A DNA stretch of 64,000 nt. Source: Tupaia tana (Eukaryota; Chordata; Mammalia; Scandentia; Tupaiidae). Below the pieces are notes generated by a model. That model was not told the DNA's origin. It saw only the letters and a program-made list of their open reading frames with translations, and ran no database searches. Numbering within the stretch: the first letter of the stretch is position 1; every line of letters starts with the position of its first letter. The DNA lies in the NCBI GenBank assembly GCA_026018925.1, contig JAKSZU010000026.1, positions 13,445,127 to 13,509,126 of the forward strand, written 5' to 3'. The translations under genes were made by a program, and so were the position numbers. Of the stretch, positions 30,040 through 40,698 are shown one piece after another.

Positions 30040-30700
30040 TATTCTTCGTTCACTTTTATCTTAAATCTTCGTGATGGGAATGTACACCAAAACCCAGAAA
30101 TGAGGTTCCTGAGATTCATGCCATGTTACTGGGTACAAAAATTGGGAAACTGGGTTGTGAACTGGCTGGATGCAAAAAACTCAGGTGAGGAAGAAAATGC
30201 CAGGGAATTGAGAGTGACTGGGAGTGGAGAAAACAGTGACACGGCAACAGCAACTAAAGTAAAACAGAGAACAGGGATGCAGGAACAGAAAGTAAAGTAA
30301 AACAAAATAAAAGGACCACTTAACCTCCCTACAGAGTTAAGGAAAGATATTACATCTATGAAACAAACAGAGGATACTACCACAAGGAGCAATGAGAGTT
30401 AAGAATGACTTATCGAAACAATTGAAAGGAGATGGGTGTTTGTAGTATAATAAATAATTCAGGGTATTTATTTTTTCCTGTGTACTTCTTAATATGTGTT
30501 ATATTTTACAACTTACAGAGATGAAAAAGTCGACTACCCTGTACTGCAAAAAAGTAAAATCAATAAAAAGATTATAAAGTGGAAAGAAACTCCCATAAAG
30601 TTGGGTAAAAAAATAAATAAATAAAGAGCTGGAAAATAGAAGTAAGAAAGTTAGAGACTTAGTCTAAGAAATTGAACGTATGAATAAAAGAAATCCTAGT
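30040..30700. other. unique A-rich sequence, possibly diverged L1
   Basis: Long A-rich strand bias (30170-30320, 30540-30620), as in old L1 coding remnants, but no diagnostic segment. Open frames on both strands are low-complexity. Confidence 0.3.
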
Positions 30701-30858
30701 GGCCGAGTCTCAGTGGTGCAGTGGACAGAACCGGGAGCACCACACTGGCCACCATTCAGGTCCTCAGTCTCTGGTCGAGTCAGCCTGAACATATACCAGG
30801 TGCCTGCATGGGACTGGAGGAAGAGGATGACGGTGTGATTGAGTCCTGTGGACGGTGC

Positions 30859-30899
<41 letters not shown>

Positions 30900-30940
30900 G
30901 TGCATACACATGCATAAAGAATTAAAAAATAATAAACAAA
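30701..30940 (+). mobile_element. second tRNA-like SINE (family E), copy 4
   Basis: Head GGCCGAGTCTCAGTGGTGCA with a box-B-like GGTCGAGTCAG. The body TGCCTGCATGGGACTGGAGG is diverged. A 38-bp (TC)n lies at 30860-30897. Confidence 0.55.
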
Positions 30941-30961
30941 AAAATAGAAAGGTAAAACAAT

Positions 30962-31233
30962 GGGACCAGAAGATGGCGTAATGGCTATGTCGCTGGACTC
31001 CCATGTAGTCGACCGTGGTTCAAGTCCCGGACCTGGTGGCTTAAACTCACGCCAAGCACCTGTGTGTGCGTGCCTAAGATCCCTAGATGGAGGAGAAGGG
31101 ATTGTGGCCATCCCCCCTGGGCGGTGATTTCTCGCTTTCTGTCTCTCTGTCTCTCTTTCTGGTGAGCGCATGTGCCCTATAGCAAAACAAAAACAAAAAC
31201 AAACAAACAAAAAACTCTCCAAAAAAAAAAAAA
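30962..31233 (+). mobile_element. tRNA-derived SINE, subfamily A
   Basis: Head GGGACCAGAAGATGGCGTAA, GTAGTCGACC, and an (AAAAC)n tail followed by an A run and a G run at 31234-31248. Confidence 0.93.
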
Positions 31234-31570
31234 GGGGGGGGGGGGGGAGGAGTGAATGAAGTAGACAAATACAAATTACAAGAAAATGTCTAAGAACTAC
31301 AGACTATGAAATTCCAAATTAGGAGGGTCTAGTGAGTGAATTGTATAATGAAGGGGGAAAAATATCCACCCTAAAGTACACTATTGTGATATTTTTAAAC
31401 AGAAGAGATACAAAGAAGAATATAAAAGCATGCAGGAAAAAAGAAAACTTAAAAAGCTTAGGTCACATAACTAGACACAAGGATCTCTGAATGGCAGCCG
31501 TCTGCGGTGGTACTTTTGGAAGATTGAAGAAAATGCATTGATGTCTGAAATTCATAATAAACCTCACTTT

Positions 31571-31770
31571 TTTTTTAAAAAAAAAAGAATCCTGTTATTT
31601 AACTTCATTTATTTATTTATTTATTTGACCAGAGAGGGACAGAGTAAAAGAGAGTGAGAGAGAAAGAGAGAGGGAAAGTGAGAAAGCAAACCGCCAGGCC
31701 TGGGATTCAAACTGCCATTGGCCCTGTGGGAGTCCAGCGCCCTTCACCACCACACCACTTGCTGGCCCCC
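31571..31770 (-). mobile_element. tRNA-derived SINE, subfamily B
   Basis: (ATTT)n start and GA-rich centre; the reversed head ends CACTTGCTGGCCCCC. A 19-bp duplication TCATAATAAACCTCACTTT / TCATAGTAAACCTTACTTT. Confidence 0.95.
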
Positions 31771-32329
31771 TCATAGTAAACCTTACTTTCAATTTTGAAT
31801 TACATACCTAAGAAAACTACTAATCGAGTACAAGGGTAGAAGAAAGACCTTTTCAAATTTTCCCAGAGGTCAATATTTCCTCCTGACTTTTCTCAGAATG
31901 TTGCTGGAGGAGGTATTCCAGCAAAATAGCGAGTAATCCGAAAAAACGTGGCTGGGAGCCCGGGAGAAATGTGGAAGTCTCAGGATCCCAGGGTAATTCC
32001 AAAGGAAAATCTCATAGACAGCCAACAGCCGTGCATCAAGCCAGGAGAGGAACACATTTCTTTTGAACCAGGAAAATGGAGAGACCAGGAACAAAGAAGA
32101 AAAAAAGAGGTGGAAGAAGGGGGTGGGGAGAAGAGGAGGAGGAAAAATGGAGGGGAGAGAAAGGGATTGAGAGAGACAAAGAGATTGAGAGTATGTGGCT
32201 GGGGCTAGAGGGTCTTGATATAAGAAAATTAAGTTTTTACTTTCCATAATTGAAATATCACAGATGTTGCTTACAATGGATAACTCAGTAACTAGTGATA
32301 TTAGGATATTACTTAAAATATGGAGATGT

Positions 32330-32541
32330 GGGGCCAGCAGATGGCATGGTGGTTGAGGTGCTGGACTCCCACATGCCTGACCATGGTTCGAGTCCCAGAC
32401 TTGGTGGCTTGCTTTTTCACTTTCTCTCTCTCTCGCTCTCTTTCTCATTTCTCTCTGGTGAACACATGTGGCCTATAGCAAATTAAATAACAACAATAAT
32501 AAAAATAAGTAAATAACTCTTTAAAATAAATAAGTAGATAA
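32330..32541 (+). mobile_element. tRNA-derived SINE, subfamily B
   Basis: Head GGGGCCAGCAGATGGCATGG and a long AAATAAATAAG-type tail. Duplication AAAATATGGAGA on both sides (about 32316 and 32546). Confidence 0.95.
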
Positions 32542-32578
32542 AATAAAATATGGAGACAAATGTCAAGAGAGACAGCCT

Positions 32579-32854
32579 GGGACCAGCAGTTAGCGTAATG
32601 GCTGTCGTTGGACTCCCACATAGTCGACCACGGTTCGCGTCCCGGACCCGGTGGCTTAAACTCACGCCGGGCGTGTGTGCGTGCGTGGCCAAGATCCCGA
32701 GAGGAGAATGGAGGAGAAGGGATTGTGGCGTGACCATCCCCCCTGGGGCGTGATTTCTCGCTTTCTATCTCTCTGTCTCTCTCTGCCTGTCTGGCGAGCG
32801 CAGGCGCCCTATAGCAAAAACCTCTCCAAAAATTTTTTCTTTTTAAATTAAAAA
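32579..32854 (+). mobile_element. tRNA-derived SINE, subfamily A (well preserved)
   Basis: Head GGGACCAGCAGTTAGCGTAA, GGTTCGCGTCCCGGACC, and an uninterrupted CpG-rich body (GCCGGGCGTGTGTGCGTGCG). Perfect duplication AGAGAGACAGCCT. One of the youngest-looking copies. Confidence 0.97.
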
Positions 32855-33037
32855 AAGAGAGACAGCCTAAAGAATTGAGTGGGGTTGCCTCTGTGGGGCA
32901 AGATGGGGGTTGATGTTGTGCGAGAAATATTAGAAACTGATGAAATGTTATAATTGTGTAAGATGATTTGTTTTTTGACTATGTACATATGCCTCTGTAT
33001 TACTTCCATTAAAATAAGTATTAATTTAATTTTTAAA

Positions 33038-33180
33038 AAGATTTTTTTAAAAAAAATTTGACCAGAGAGACACAGAGAGAGAGAAAGTGAGAAAGCAAGC
33101 CACCAGGTCTGGGACTTGAACCGTGGTTGGCCATGTGGGAGTGTCCAGTGCCTTAACCACCATACCACCTGCTTGTTCCA
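33038..33180 (-). mobile_element. tRNA-derived SINE, subfamily B
   Basis: About 140 bp; the reversed head ends ACCACCTGCTTGTTCC. A roughly 20-bp duplication AGTATTAATTTAATTTTTAA / AGAATTAATTTAATTTTTAA. Confidence 0.95.
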
Positions 33181-33201
33181 AGAATTAATTTAATTTTTAA
33201 A

Positions 33202-33588
33202 CATTCTGGACCACAGACCATAGGGTGAAAATAGAAGCAGGAAAACCAATGCCATCATTTTGAGTATCTCACTTTGTCAATAAAGATACATAACAGCTTC
33301 GCTTTCTTTAGTGTTTCTTTATTTGTTGACCCTGTTACTCCATCAGGAGGTGGAAACTACAAAATTGATTAATCCGCTTTGTCGACAGGCGTGGTGCTTC
33401 GCCACCTTGGCTAGATCTGGGATCTTCCCAGCATTGAGTTTTCTCCTTCTCGGTTACCCTTCTCTTCGATTCAGCAAAGATACCTGCATGTGAAAAGGAG
33501 GAATTGAAATTCTAGTCGTGTCTCTCCTCCGTTCAGTCTGATTTTCAGAAATTGCAGTAAAATCAGTGGCACTGAAAATTGGCCTATC

Positions 33589-33621
<33 letters not shown>

Positions 33622-34384
33622 TTTTCCTGGGGGTGTTGGTTTGGCTTGATGAGAAAGCAAAAACAAATGGAGTTTATAAATGTAACTAATCAGGAAGTTA
33701 AAGAGAGGTTAAACCTAATGGATTAATCAAGTTCCTCTGGGAAGTGGGAAGAAAAGGTGGGAGGGGAGGGAGGAAAGGCGTGATGGGACAGGCTTTGTCC
33801 AGACTGATTTAATAAGCTCTTTTCTGAAGTCAACTCTTGGAGCGTCGGAGGCCTCCCCCGCCTCCGCTCTTAGTCGCTTATCTTTTCAGGGGAGGGCGTG
33901 GAGAGCCACCCCAAAGTGGCAGGCTGCTGGGCTGACCGGAGAGAAGGTAATGGCTCCTGGGAAAATGGGGCTCTGATTCTGGGTGACCTGAAGAAGCTGT
34001 TCCTTTGCTCTTTGAGCTGATGTCATGCTTCGCTGTAGAACTGGGGTGAGTCTTCCAATTTTCCAACATTTGAAGGCTTGCAAAGGCCGGCAGAGGTAAC
34101 GTGGCAGGACGCAGAGCTGGTGGTGGAGCCCATGAGGGGAGACGAGCCAGCACCTGCAAAGACCTTGGGGTGATGGGAACAAGGGTGAGCAATTTCGCAT
34201 GAAGCTGGTGATCAGGAGTGAGGATACAGAAACTGGTACAGTCCACAGGAAGTACTGTCATCGTTCTCTTGGGAGCTATGAGGACACCTTGAAATATTTC
34301 AAAGACGTCAGGGTTTGAGATCATCGTGTTGAGATGATGATTATTTTATTGCTTTTCATTTTATTTCTTTTTGCAATTTTTTAA
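33202..34384. other. unique sequence with exon-like segments and a poly-T run
   Basis: No repeat is recognised apart from T runs at about 33600-33626. At 33890-33946 a 57-nt segment lies between a strong acceptor (CTTATCTTTTCAG) and a donor-like GAAG|GTAATG, with two open frames. A minus-strand frame of 148 codons at 33878-34324 has no known domain. Possible host-gene or lncRNA sequence, unproven. Confidence 0.3.
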
Positions 34385-34558
34385 ATAAAGAATTATTTAT
34401 TTTATTTAATTTGCTAGCATTATTTTTAAATTTGACCAGAGAGAGGCAGAGGATGAGAAAGAGAAAGTGAGAAAGCAAGCTGCCGGGTCAGGGACTCGAA
34501 CCACAGTTGGCCGTGTAGGAGTTCAGTGCCTTAACCACCATGCCACCTGCCGATCCCC
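34385..34558 (-). mobile_element. tRNA-derived SINE, subfamily B
   Basis: (TTTA)n start and GAGAGAGGCAGAGGATGAG centre; the reversed head ends GCCACCTGCCGATCCCC. Confidence 0.9.
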
Positions 34559-34559
34559 C

Positions 34560-34750
34560 ATTTTACCCCCAACAGGATCTCACAGGGTGAGTTCCCCTCT
34601 GCCCCCTGCCGCCTTTTCCAGCCAGATGGATTGTGGGCACATGCACTCATGCAGTGTCTACAAGTCGACCCTGGAACTGAACCCAGTCTTCACATTGGCT
34701 CCAGTGTTGGGCAGCATTGCCGCACTGCCCTACCACCGTGACTGCACCTG
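34560..34750 (-). mobile_element. second tRNA-like SINE (family E), copy 5
   Basis: CAACAGGATCTCACAGGGTG, then CAGCCAGATGGATTGTGGGC and GCACATGCACTCATGCAG follow the family E order. It abuts the B SINE. Confidence 0.6.
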
Positions 34751-34949
34751 TTTTGAGACTGTTCAGGTGAAAGTTCTCCAGGGCCTAAGCCTTTTTCCTA
34801 TTTCATACACGTGTATTCAACTGTCTGTTGGAAAACTATCACGGTTGTTTCTCAAACATGCCCCAAACCCAGCCGTGTCTGAAACTGAACTCTATCTTCT
34901 TCCCTCAAACCTGCCTCTCCTTCAAGGTCCCCTTCACCCTTTGTTTTGT

Positions 34950-35410
34950 TAAATGGAATCTGTGGTAGAAACGGCTAGTCATATCTAAATATCATTTCTT
35001 CCCTCTGCTTTAGTAACAGAATCTTGGGGGGTGTGTCTAGCAAAACACTCCTTTACTATATAGCTAGGTATGACTGAGTTAGCTGATGAAATATAAATGG
35101 AAGCATCTCTTCCTGGTAAGCTCATTCAGGGAACTCCATTTTATACTTTGACTTGTTCTCCTTACACCCTGATACACAGGTGTGATGGCTGGAACTCCTG
35201 CAGTCTTTGTGGGCTCTGAGGATAGAACTAATTTGACAGGGTGATGGAGCAGATAGAAAGCTCCTAAACATTGAGAGGCTGCCAAACAACCTTGGACTGT
35301 TCACCCCAGATGTCTTTCACTTAAGAAAAGATTCTTCTTGATTGTTTAAGCCATAGTAATTGAGTTTCCTATTCCTTACAGCTGAATCGAATACTAAGTA
35401 ATAGAATCAG
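34950..35410 (+). mobile_element. old LTR (ERVL/MaLR-like)
   Basis: TGTGATGGCTGGAACTCCTG, GATGGAGCAGATAGAAAG, then the end TTGTTTAAGCCATAGTAATT and TTACAGCTGAATCGAATAC. This is the pattern of an old mammalian LTR terminus. Exact family uncertain; 5' limit approximate. Confidence 0.55.
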
Positions 35411-35664
35411 AACTCCTTTCTTACATGTGCTTTTCTAACAAGCTGTGGATTCTGGAGGACCAGACCACCCCCTCATCTTATTCCTGTTTGTCCTACATCA
35501 TATTTTTGTAGCACAACTGTGGTATCCTCCTCCCTGGCACCCTGCTTTCAGTTTCTCTCTGCCAACACTCATACCCAAAGAATTTTCATCATTTAATTAA
35601 GTAAACTTTCTAAAACTCAGATATAACTTTTGGGGAACCAAGAGATTAAAAGATCATTAGAGGA

Positions 35665-35929
35665 GGGCCAGCAGGCGGTGCAGTGCATAAGGTGTTGGAC
35701 TCCTACATGGGGGATTATGGTTCAAGTCCTGGACCTGGTGGGTTGAAAATCATGCCAGATCCATGTATGTGCATGCCAAAAATCCCAAGAGGAGAAGGGA
35801 TTGCAGTGTGGCCATCCTCCCTGGAGGGTGATCTCTCACTTTCCCTCTCAATGTCTTTCTCTGTTTCTCTCCAGTGAGTGCACATACCCTATGGTAAAAA
35901 CCATAAATGAATGAATGAATAAATGAATG
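35665..35929 (+). mobile_element. tRNA-derived SINE, subfamily C
   Basis: Head AGGGCCAGCAGGCGGTGCAG and (AATG)n tail. Duplication TCATTAGAG / CTATTAGAG. Confidence 0.92.
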
Positions 35930-36000
35930 ACTATTAGAGGTCATTAATTCTGGATTTCTTGTTGGTTTGACATAATAATAAAAAATAAAATAAGAGAGCA

Positions 36001-36240
36001 GGGACCAACGGATGACATACAAGTTACGCAATGGACTCCCACATGGCCGATCATAGCTTGGATCCTGGACCTGCTGGCTTGAAACTCACACCAGGCGCGT
36101 GTGCTGTGCATGCGTGCCCCAAACCCTGAAAGGAGAATGGAGAAGAAGGGCTTGCAGCACAGCCAATTCCCCAGATGGGTGATTTCTCACTTTCTGTCTC
36201 TCCGGCAAGGGCATGCACTTATAGCAAAAATCTCTCTAAA
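36001..36240 (+). mobile_element. tRNA-derived SINE, A/C intermediate
   Basis: Head GGGACCAACGGATGACATAC, ending ATAGCAAAAATCTCTCTAAA. Flanks AATAAGAGAGCA / AATAAAGAGCA. Confidence 0.9.
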
Positions 36241-36369
36241 AATAAAGAGCAAATCAAATTTGCCATGGGCCTCTTCCCATCGTATTTAAATGACCCCATC
36301 TATGAAATGCAGAAAACCACTTCTCTAGAGAAGAAGCAACACTTTTCACAGACTTTCTTAGGCATTTGC

Positions 36370-36500
36370 CACAAGTTAAGAATCTCTGGTAAGTCCAATC
36401 TCCTTATTTTATAGAGTGGGAAACAGAGGCCCGCAGAGGTTAGGTGGCATGTCCAAGATTCAGGGGCATAGACTAGTGCCGTCTTCAAACAAGGGCTGTC
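36370..36500 (-). mobile_element. MIR fragment
   Basis: Antisense MIR: CTCCTTATTTTATAGAGTGG, then AGAGGCCCGCAGAGGTTAGG. Confidence 0.65.
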
Positions 36501-37616
36501 AACTGGAAGCTGGAGCAGGTGCTGAGTCTCACATTTCTCCCGTGAGAAGCAGGTGTCTGTTTCTACTAAGGCTACTCAGACTGGATGCACGTCAATGAGG
36601 GCTGCAGTATAATTACGACCAGTGGCTACAAGGACCCCTACCCGCGTTATTAATTATATACATTTCTGTTTACAGGAGAATAATACTCTTAGCCCCATTA
36701 AGTACCTTTATCAATGCATGATCTAATCATTTCAACATAATGAAACTAATATATTTTAGAGAAATGGAAGGAAATAGTCTTTTTCTGCTGCAAGTTGGGT
36801 TATTCTGGGTAGGAAGTCCTTGAGGCAGCAATAATTGTGATGATTATCACATCTGATTGGTACGGTGCTTTACAGTTTGCATATCATTTGCGCATACCTG
36901 GTTATCTTGTTTCTTCTAGAATTTTGAGGAGGGAGTAGATAAAAAAAAATAGGATATAGAAGGCAGGAATATTTCATTGCAAGCAACACAAAAATCCAAC
37001 CTGAATGAGTTTAAGGAAAAAAGAAATAGGAGAATGGGAAGGTTGTTGATTCACATAACTGAATATCCCAGGGGTATTCTCATTCAGGAATGGTTTGATC
37101 CAGGGGCTACTATTCCTTTGTTTCTAGGTGATTCTCTCAGCTGCCCTGTTGACTTCATCCTCAGGGTAACTCTTCCAGAGCGTAAGTTTTCTGGTCTCCT
37201 ATTTTTCACATCCTCACATCACACTGGTCAAAAGGGAGACAGGTGAGCCTTTCCAGCAGGTCTCATAGAAGGCACTTGTCTGTGGCAGAAAACAGAAACC
37301 CCGTCCTCTTGTCTCATTGGTGTGAACCACATCAGGTACTCAGCCCTCAGCCAATCCCAGGGGATTAGGAAGAGTACACTGTCATTGGCTAAAGCCAATC
37401 AGGTCCTGGCCTAGAGCTAAGGGCAGGATCAATCCCACTGAAAACAGCAGAGCTGAAGGCGACAGGGCTGGGATAGCACATGGGCTGAGTGCCCTTGGTA
37501 GGAAGGGAGGGACCTGGGGCGGGGTGGGGGAACAGCCCAAAGTGTTCATTACACAGCGGTTCAGAGACGTGAAGAGGCATGTCCAAAGTCGCAGAGAGTG
37601 ACCTGTGGGACCAAAC
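36501..37616. other. unique sequence plus an ATTGG/CCAAT-type old repeat
   Basis: From about 36960 to 37450 the order TTGATTCACATAACTG, GGTTTGATCCAGGGGC, GACTTCATCCTCAGGGTAAC and GTCATTGGCTAAAGCCAATC fits a mammal-wide repeat I cannot name. It is related to segments near 580, 27950 and 56300. 36500-36960 is unrecognised. Confidence 0.4.
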
Positions 37617-37870
37617 TTTACTTATTTATGGTAGAGAGATTTTTGCCCTAGGTCACGTGCACTCTCCAGAGAGACAGAGAGAGAGAGACAGAAAGCAAGA
37701 AGTCACCGCCTAGGGGGATGGCCGCGCTGCAATCCCTTCTCCATTCTCCTCCTGGGATTCTGGGCATGCACGCCCCCATCCCCAGTGTGAGTTTCAAGCC
37801 TCCTGGTCTGGAACTCAAACTGCAGTTGGCCATATGGGAGTTCAGTGCCTTAACCATTATGCCACCCGAC
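37617..37870 (-). mobile_element. tRNA-derived SINE, subfamily C
   Basis: The reversed head ends CATTATGCCACCCGACC. Duplication GACCAAACTTTA / GACGAAACTTTA. Confidence 0.92.
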
Positions 37871-38184
37871 CTGGGACGAAACTTTAAATTCAGGGCATTT
37901 GTCTCAAATCTCGTACCATAAACACCAGACTTCTCTAGAAATCTGGAGAATTTTCCCACCACCTTTCATACTTATCTCCCCATTCTGTTTTTAGGAAAAC
38001 TTCTGAGATCATCCTGAATCAGGAGTTTCCTGCTCATGCCCATGGAACACACAGCGTCTAAACTGTAGATAATAAGAAAGTGAGACTCTCGTGGGCCTTG
38101 TCCTTAGTGCACAGGATTTCCTAGCATCATTATAATATTGATAGTAGCTGGATGGAAACAAGTTTCGGTTATTTATTTATTTTA
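37871..38184. other. unique sequence
   Basis: No repeat or gene recognised. Confidence 0.35.
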
Positions 38185-38442
38185 GTAGCTCCAGTGGCTG
38201 GCGTAGTGGTTAAGGTGCTGGACTCCCACATGGCCGACCACTGTTTGAGTCCCGGATCCAGAGACTTGAAACTAACACCAGGCATGTGTGTGTGTGTGCC
38301 CCAAATCCCAGGAGAGTGGAGGAAAAGGGGTTGCAGGGTGACCATCCTTCCTGGGGGTGGGCCATGATTTTTCTCTGTCTCTCTATGTGTCTGGTAAGCA
38401 CATGCATCCCATAGCAAAAATCTTTCTTAAAACAAACAAAAC
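38185..38442 (+). mobile_element. tRNA-derived SINE, subfamily C
   Basis: Head GTAGCTCCAGTGGCTGGCGT, normal body, ending CCCATAGCAAAAATCTTTC. Confidence 0.88.
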
Positions 38443-38659
38443 TCCAAGCCCTTCTAAGTCAAGTGGAAGGTTTAAGTCAGTTCCTCGCATCACAAATCAA
38501 ACCACCATGACTGTCGCATCCGCATCACCTGTTTTCCCTGGGATTCCAACCCATTGTGATAAGAATCATATACAGTGCCTGGGACTGGCCCACAGTGCAT
38601 CTCGCTGCTCGGGCCTGAGACCCTCTCTGCGAGGGGTCAGATGTTTAAATCCTCACCCC

Positions 38660-38760
38660 CATCGCTTCCAGGCGAGGAGCTTGAGGCTCTGAGAGGTGAG
38701 ATGACACATCCAGAGCTGGGAGCTAGGGAGAGACAGAGCCAGGACAATTCCCTGTGCTGA
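38660..38760 (-). mobile_element. MIR fragment
   Basis: Antisense MIR remnants: GAGGCTCTGAGAGGTGAGAT, then AGAGACAGAGCCAGGAC. Confidence 0.55.
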
Positions 38761-38774
38761 GCTTTATCCCCCCA

Positions 38775-38850
38775 ACTAGACCAAGCTTCGTGAAGGCAAG
38801 GACTCTATTAGATGTACATCTGGATTTTCTGGAGAAACCCAAAAATGGCC
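38775..38850 (+). mobile_element. L2 fragment
   Basis: CTAGACCAAGCTTCGTGAAGG, then CAAGGACTCTATTAG resembles the sense L2 3' region. Confidence 0.5.
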
Positions 38851-38884
38851 CTGGCCTCCACCTCACTGTCAGAACGAGAGTGAT

Positions 38885-39127
38885 CGTTTACGGAGAACTT
38901 ACTGGATGCTAACGGCTTTTATGGACTTTGAGTGATTTATTTCTTTCTCCCAGCCACCCTATGAGGTAGGTGATAGTAGTTTTTCTATTTTATAGATGAA
39001 GACACTGCACTCAGCTCTGCTAGCTGTGGTATAGCTCCTCCATCTGTCAGCCAACTGGTAAATGTTGAAGGTGGGATCCACGACTGTGTCTTCAAGCTCA
39101 TGTGCCCTGCTCCTAAGCATCCCATAT
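38885..39127 (-). mobile_element. MIR
   Basis: Antisense MIR: CACCCTATGAGGTAGGTGAT, then TTTTATAGATGAAGACACTG. The following SINE lies just beyond its end. Confidence 0.75.
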
Positions 39128-39143
39128 AGGAAGGGCACATCTT

Positions 39144-39302
39144 TTAATTTTTTTTTAAGAATTATTTTATTTAACTTTATTTGTTTATTTATTTTAATTT
39201 GAGTGAGAGAGAGAGAGAGCAAGCTGCCAGGTCCAGGACTCAAACCAGGGTCGGCCATATGAGAGTCCAGCGCCCTTAACCACCACGCCACCTGCCAGCC
39301 CC
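39144..39302 (-). mobile_element. tRNA-derived SINE, subfamily B
   Basis: The reversed head ends GCCACCTGCCAGCCCC. Perfect 16-bp duplication AGGAAGGGCACATCTT (39128-39143, 39303-39318). Confidence 0.97.
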
Positions 39303-40048
39303 AGGAAGGGCACATCTTGGTCTCATTGCAGAGCATGTGGAAGATGGTATGGTGCACACTTCTCTCCTGTCTGGATTGGACATGGGAACTCTCTTTCCTG
39401 CCACTCATTGCTCACATGCAGGAAGGAAAGCTTTGATTGAAAGGCTTGTGCGACAATCCAGCTTTAACAGGGCCACCCGCTCAGGACACAGTGAGTAGCA
39501 ACAGGAAACATCTGCCTTGGAAACACTGGGGCTTCTGTTGATTGAAACGTACAAATAGAAAAGGGCTTCCTGGAGTCCGGGGGAATTCTGAACTGAAGAG
39601 ATTATGGTATTATCAGCCACACCCTGCAGAGTTCAAAATGTGGAACTCCTGGGTGGTAAATAGTGGATCCCAGGCCAACTGGGATCCTCTCGGTAATAAT
39701 AATGACCAATCACCGATAAATACTGTTCTATGAAGAAGTTTGGAGGAGCCCCTGGGCTGTTTTGTCCAAGGGAATTGAAATTCTGCTGGGAGGGAGCCAG
39801 GATGGCTTGGTTCAGCCCACTTTGGGAGGTGTTCTCATCTTTATGTAAATTTAACATAGAAAAGTCAAATCCACAGCCATTCTCACCTGTGTGCACATAT
39901 GTGGATGTGTGTTTGCGTGGTTGTATCTTTACACGGAATCGTATCACAGAAAGTCTGCTCATTTAATTTACAACATGGTTCCCTGAAGTCCTGACTTTTC
40001 CCCCAAGATATTTTAAATAGAATTGGGGGTTTAAAATCAATTTGGGTT
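39303..40048. other. unique sequence
   Basis: About 740 bp with no recognised repeat. Overlapping frames of 109 (minus) and 78 (plus) codons carry no known domain. Confidence 0.3.
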
Positions 40049-40289
40049 GGGGTCAGCAGATGGCATAATGGCTAAGGCACTGGACTCCCACATGGTTGAC
40101 CGCAGTGCGAGTCCCAGACCAGGCGACTTGAAACTCACACCAGATGTGTGTGTGTGTGTACCCAAAATCTCCAAAAGGAGAATGGTTAGGGCCCCCCCCC
40201 CCAGGGGGTGATTTCTCACTTTCTCTCTCTCTGTCTCTCCCGTGAGTGCAAGCACCCCATAGCAAAAATCTCTCTCTCAAAAAAAGAAA
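40049..40289 (+). mobile_element. tRNA-derived SINE, A/C intermediate
   Basis: Head GGGGTCAGCAGATGGCATAA, a 10-bp C run in the central loop (about 40193). Duplication AATTTGGGTT / AATTGGGTTG. Confidence 0.9.
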
Positions 40290-40364
40290 AAATTGGGTTG
40301 ATTTATCTACATACTTTTATTAAGACCCTGGGTGAATTTGGGCCTTCTTTTTTCCATCCTGTCA

Positions 40365-40457
40365 TTGTCAACTTTAGTTGAGCACCTGTTATAGGCTGGA
40401 GGTTGTGCTGGGTGCTGTGTAGACAGAGATTACTAAGACACGATCTGAAGGTGGCTT
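40365..40457 (-). mobile_element. L2 3'-end fragment
   Basis: Antisense L2: GAGCACCTGTTATAGGCTGG, then GTGCTGGGTGCTGTGTAGAC. Confidence 0.65.
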
Positions 40458-40668
40458 TTGGGGGTGATTTCCTTGCCTCCCTAAGGGGACGCTGGGAAGT
40501 GTCTAGAGGCATTTTGGAGTGTCACAACTGGGGAAGGGATGCTGCTGGCATCCAGTGGGTGGGGGTCAGGGATTCTGCTCAGCATCTATAACACACAGGA
40601 AGCTCCCTGCTCCCCTCAAAGTATTATCTGCCCTAAGATGTCCTTAGCGCTGAGATTGAAAATCTGAT
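40458..40668 (+). mobile_element. MER20 DNA transposon (hAT)
   Basis: GTCTAGAGGCATTTTGGAGT, GTCACAACTGGGGAAGG, GCTGCTGGCATCCAGTGGGT, then CACACAGGAAGCTCCC and GTATTATCTGCCC follow MER20 in order. The left end is slightly eroded. Confidence 0.8.
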
Positions 40669-40698
40669 CTATAATGCAGTGGAAAGAAGTAGGCTTCC

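Larger units (their letters stand above)
31250..33020 (+). mobile_element. old L1 (L1ME/L1M) ORF2 end and 3' UTR relic, broken by SINEs
   Basis: Segments in the expected order: AGAATGTTGCTGGAGGAGGT (31897), AATGGATAACTCAGTAAC (32275), GAGTGGGGTTGCCTCTGTGG (32877) and a 3' end near 33000 with TTACTTCCATTAAAATAAG. Reading frames are destroyed. SINEs at 31571, 32330 and 32579 interrupt it. Confidence 0.65.

Noticed and set aside
31870-32448. Longest minus-strand open frame (192 codons)
   Set aside because: It runs through an antisense L1 relic and the start of a B SINE, and its composition is low-complexity. No protein domain is visible.
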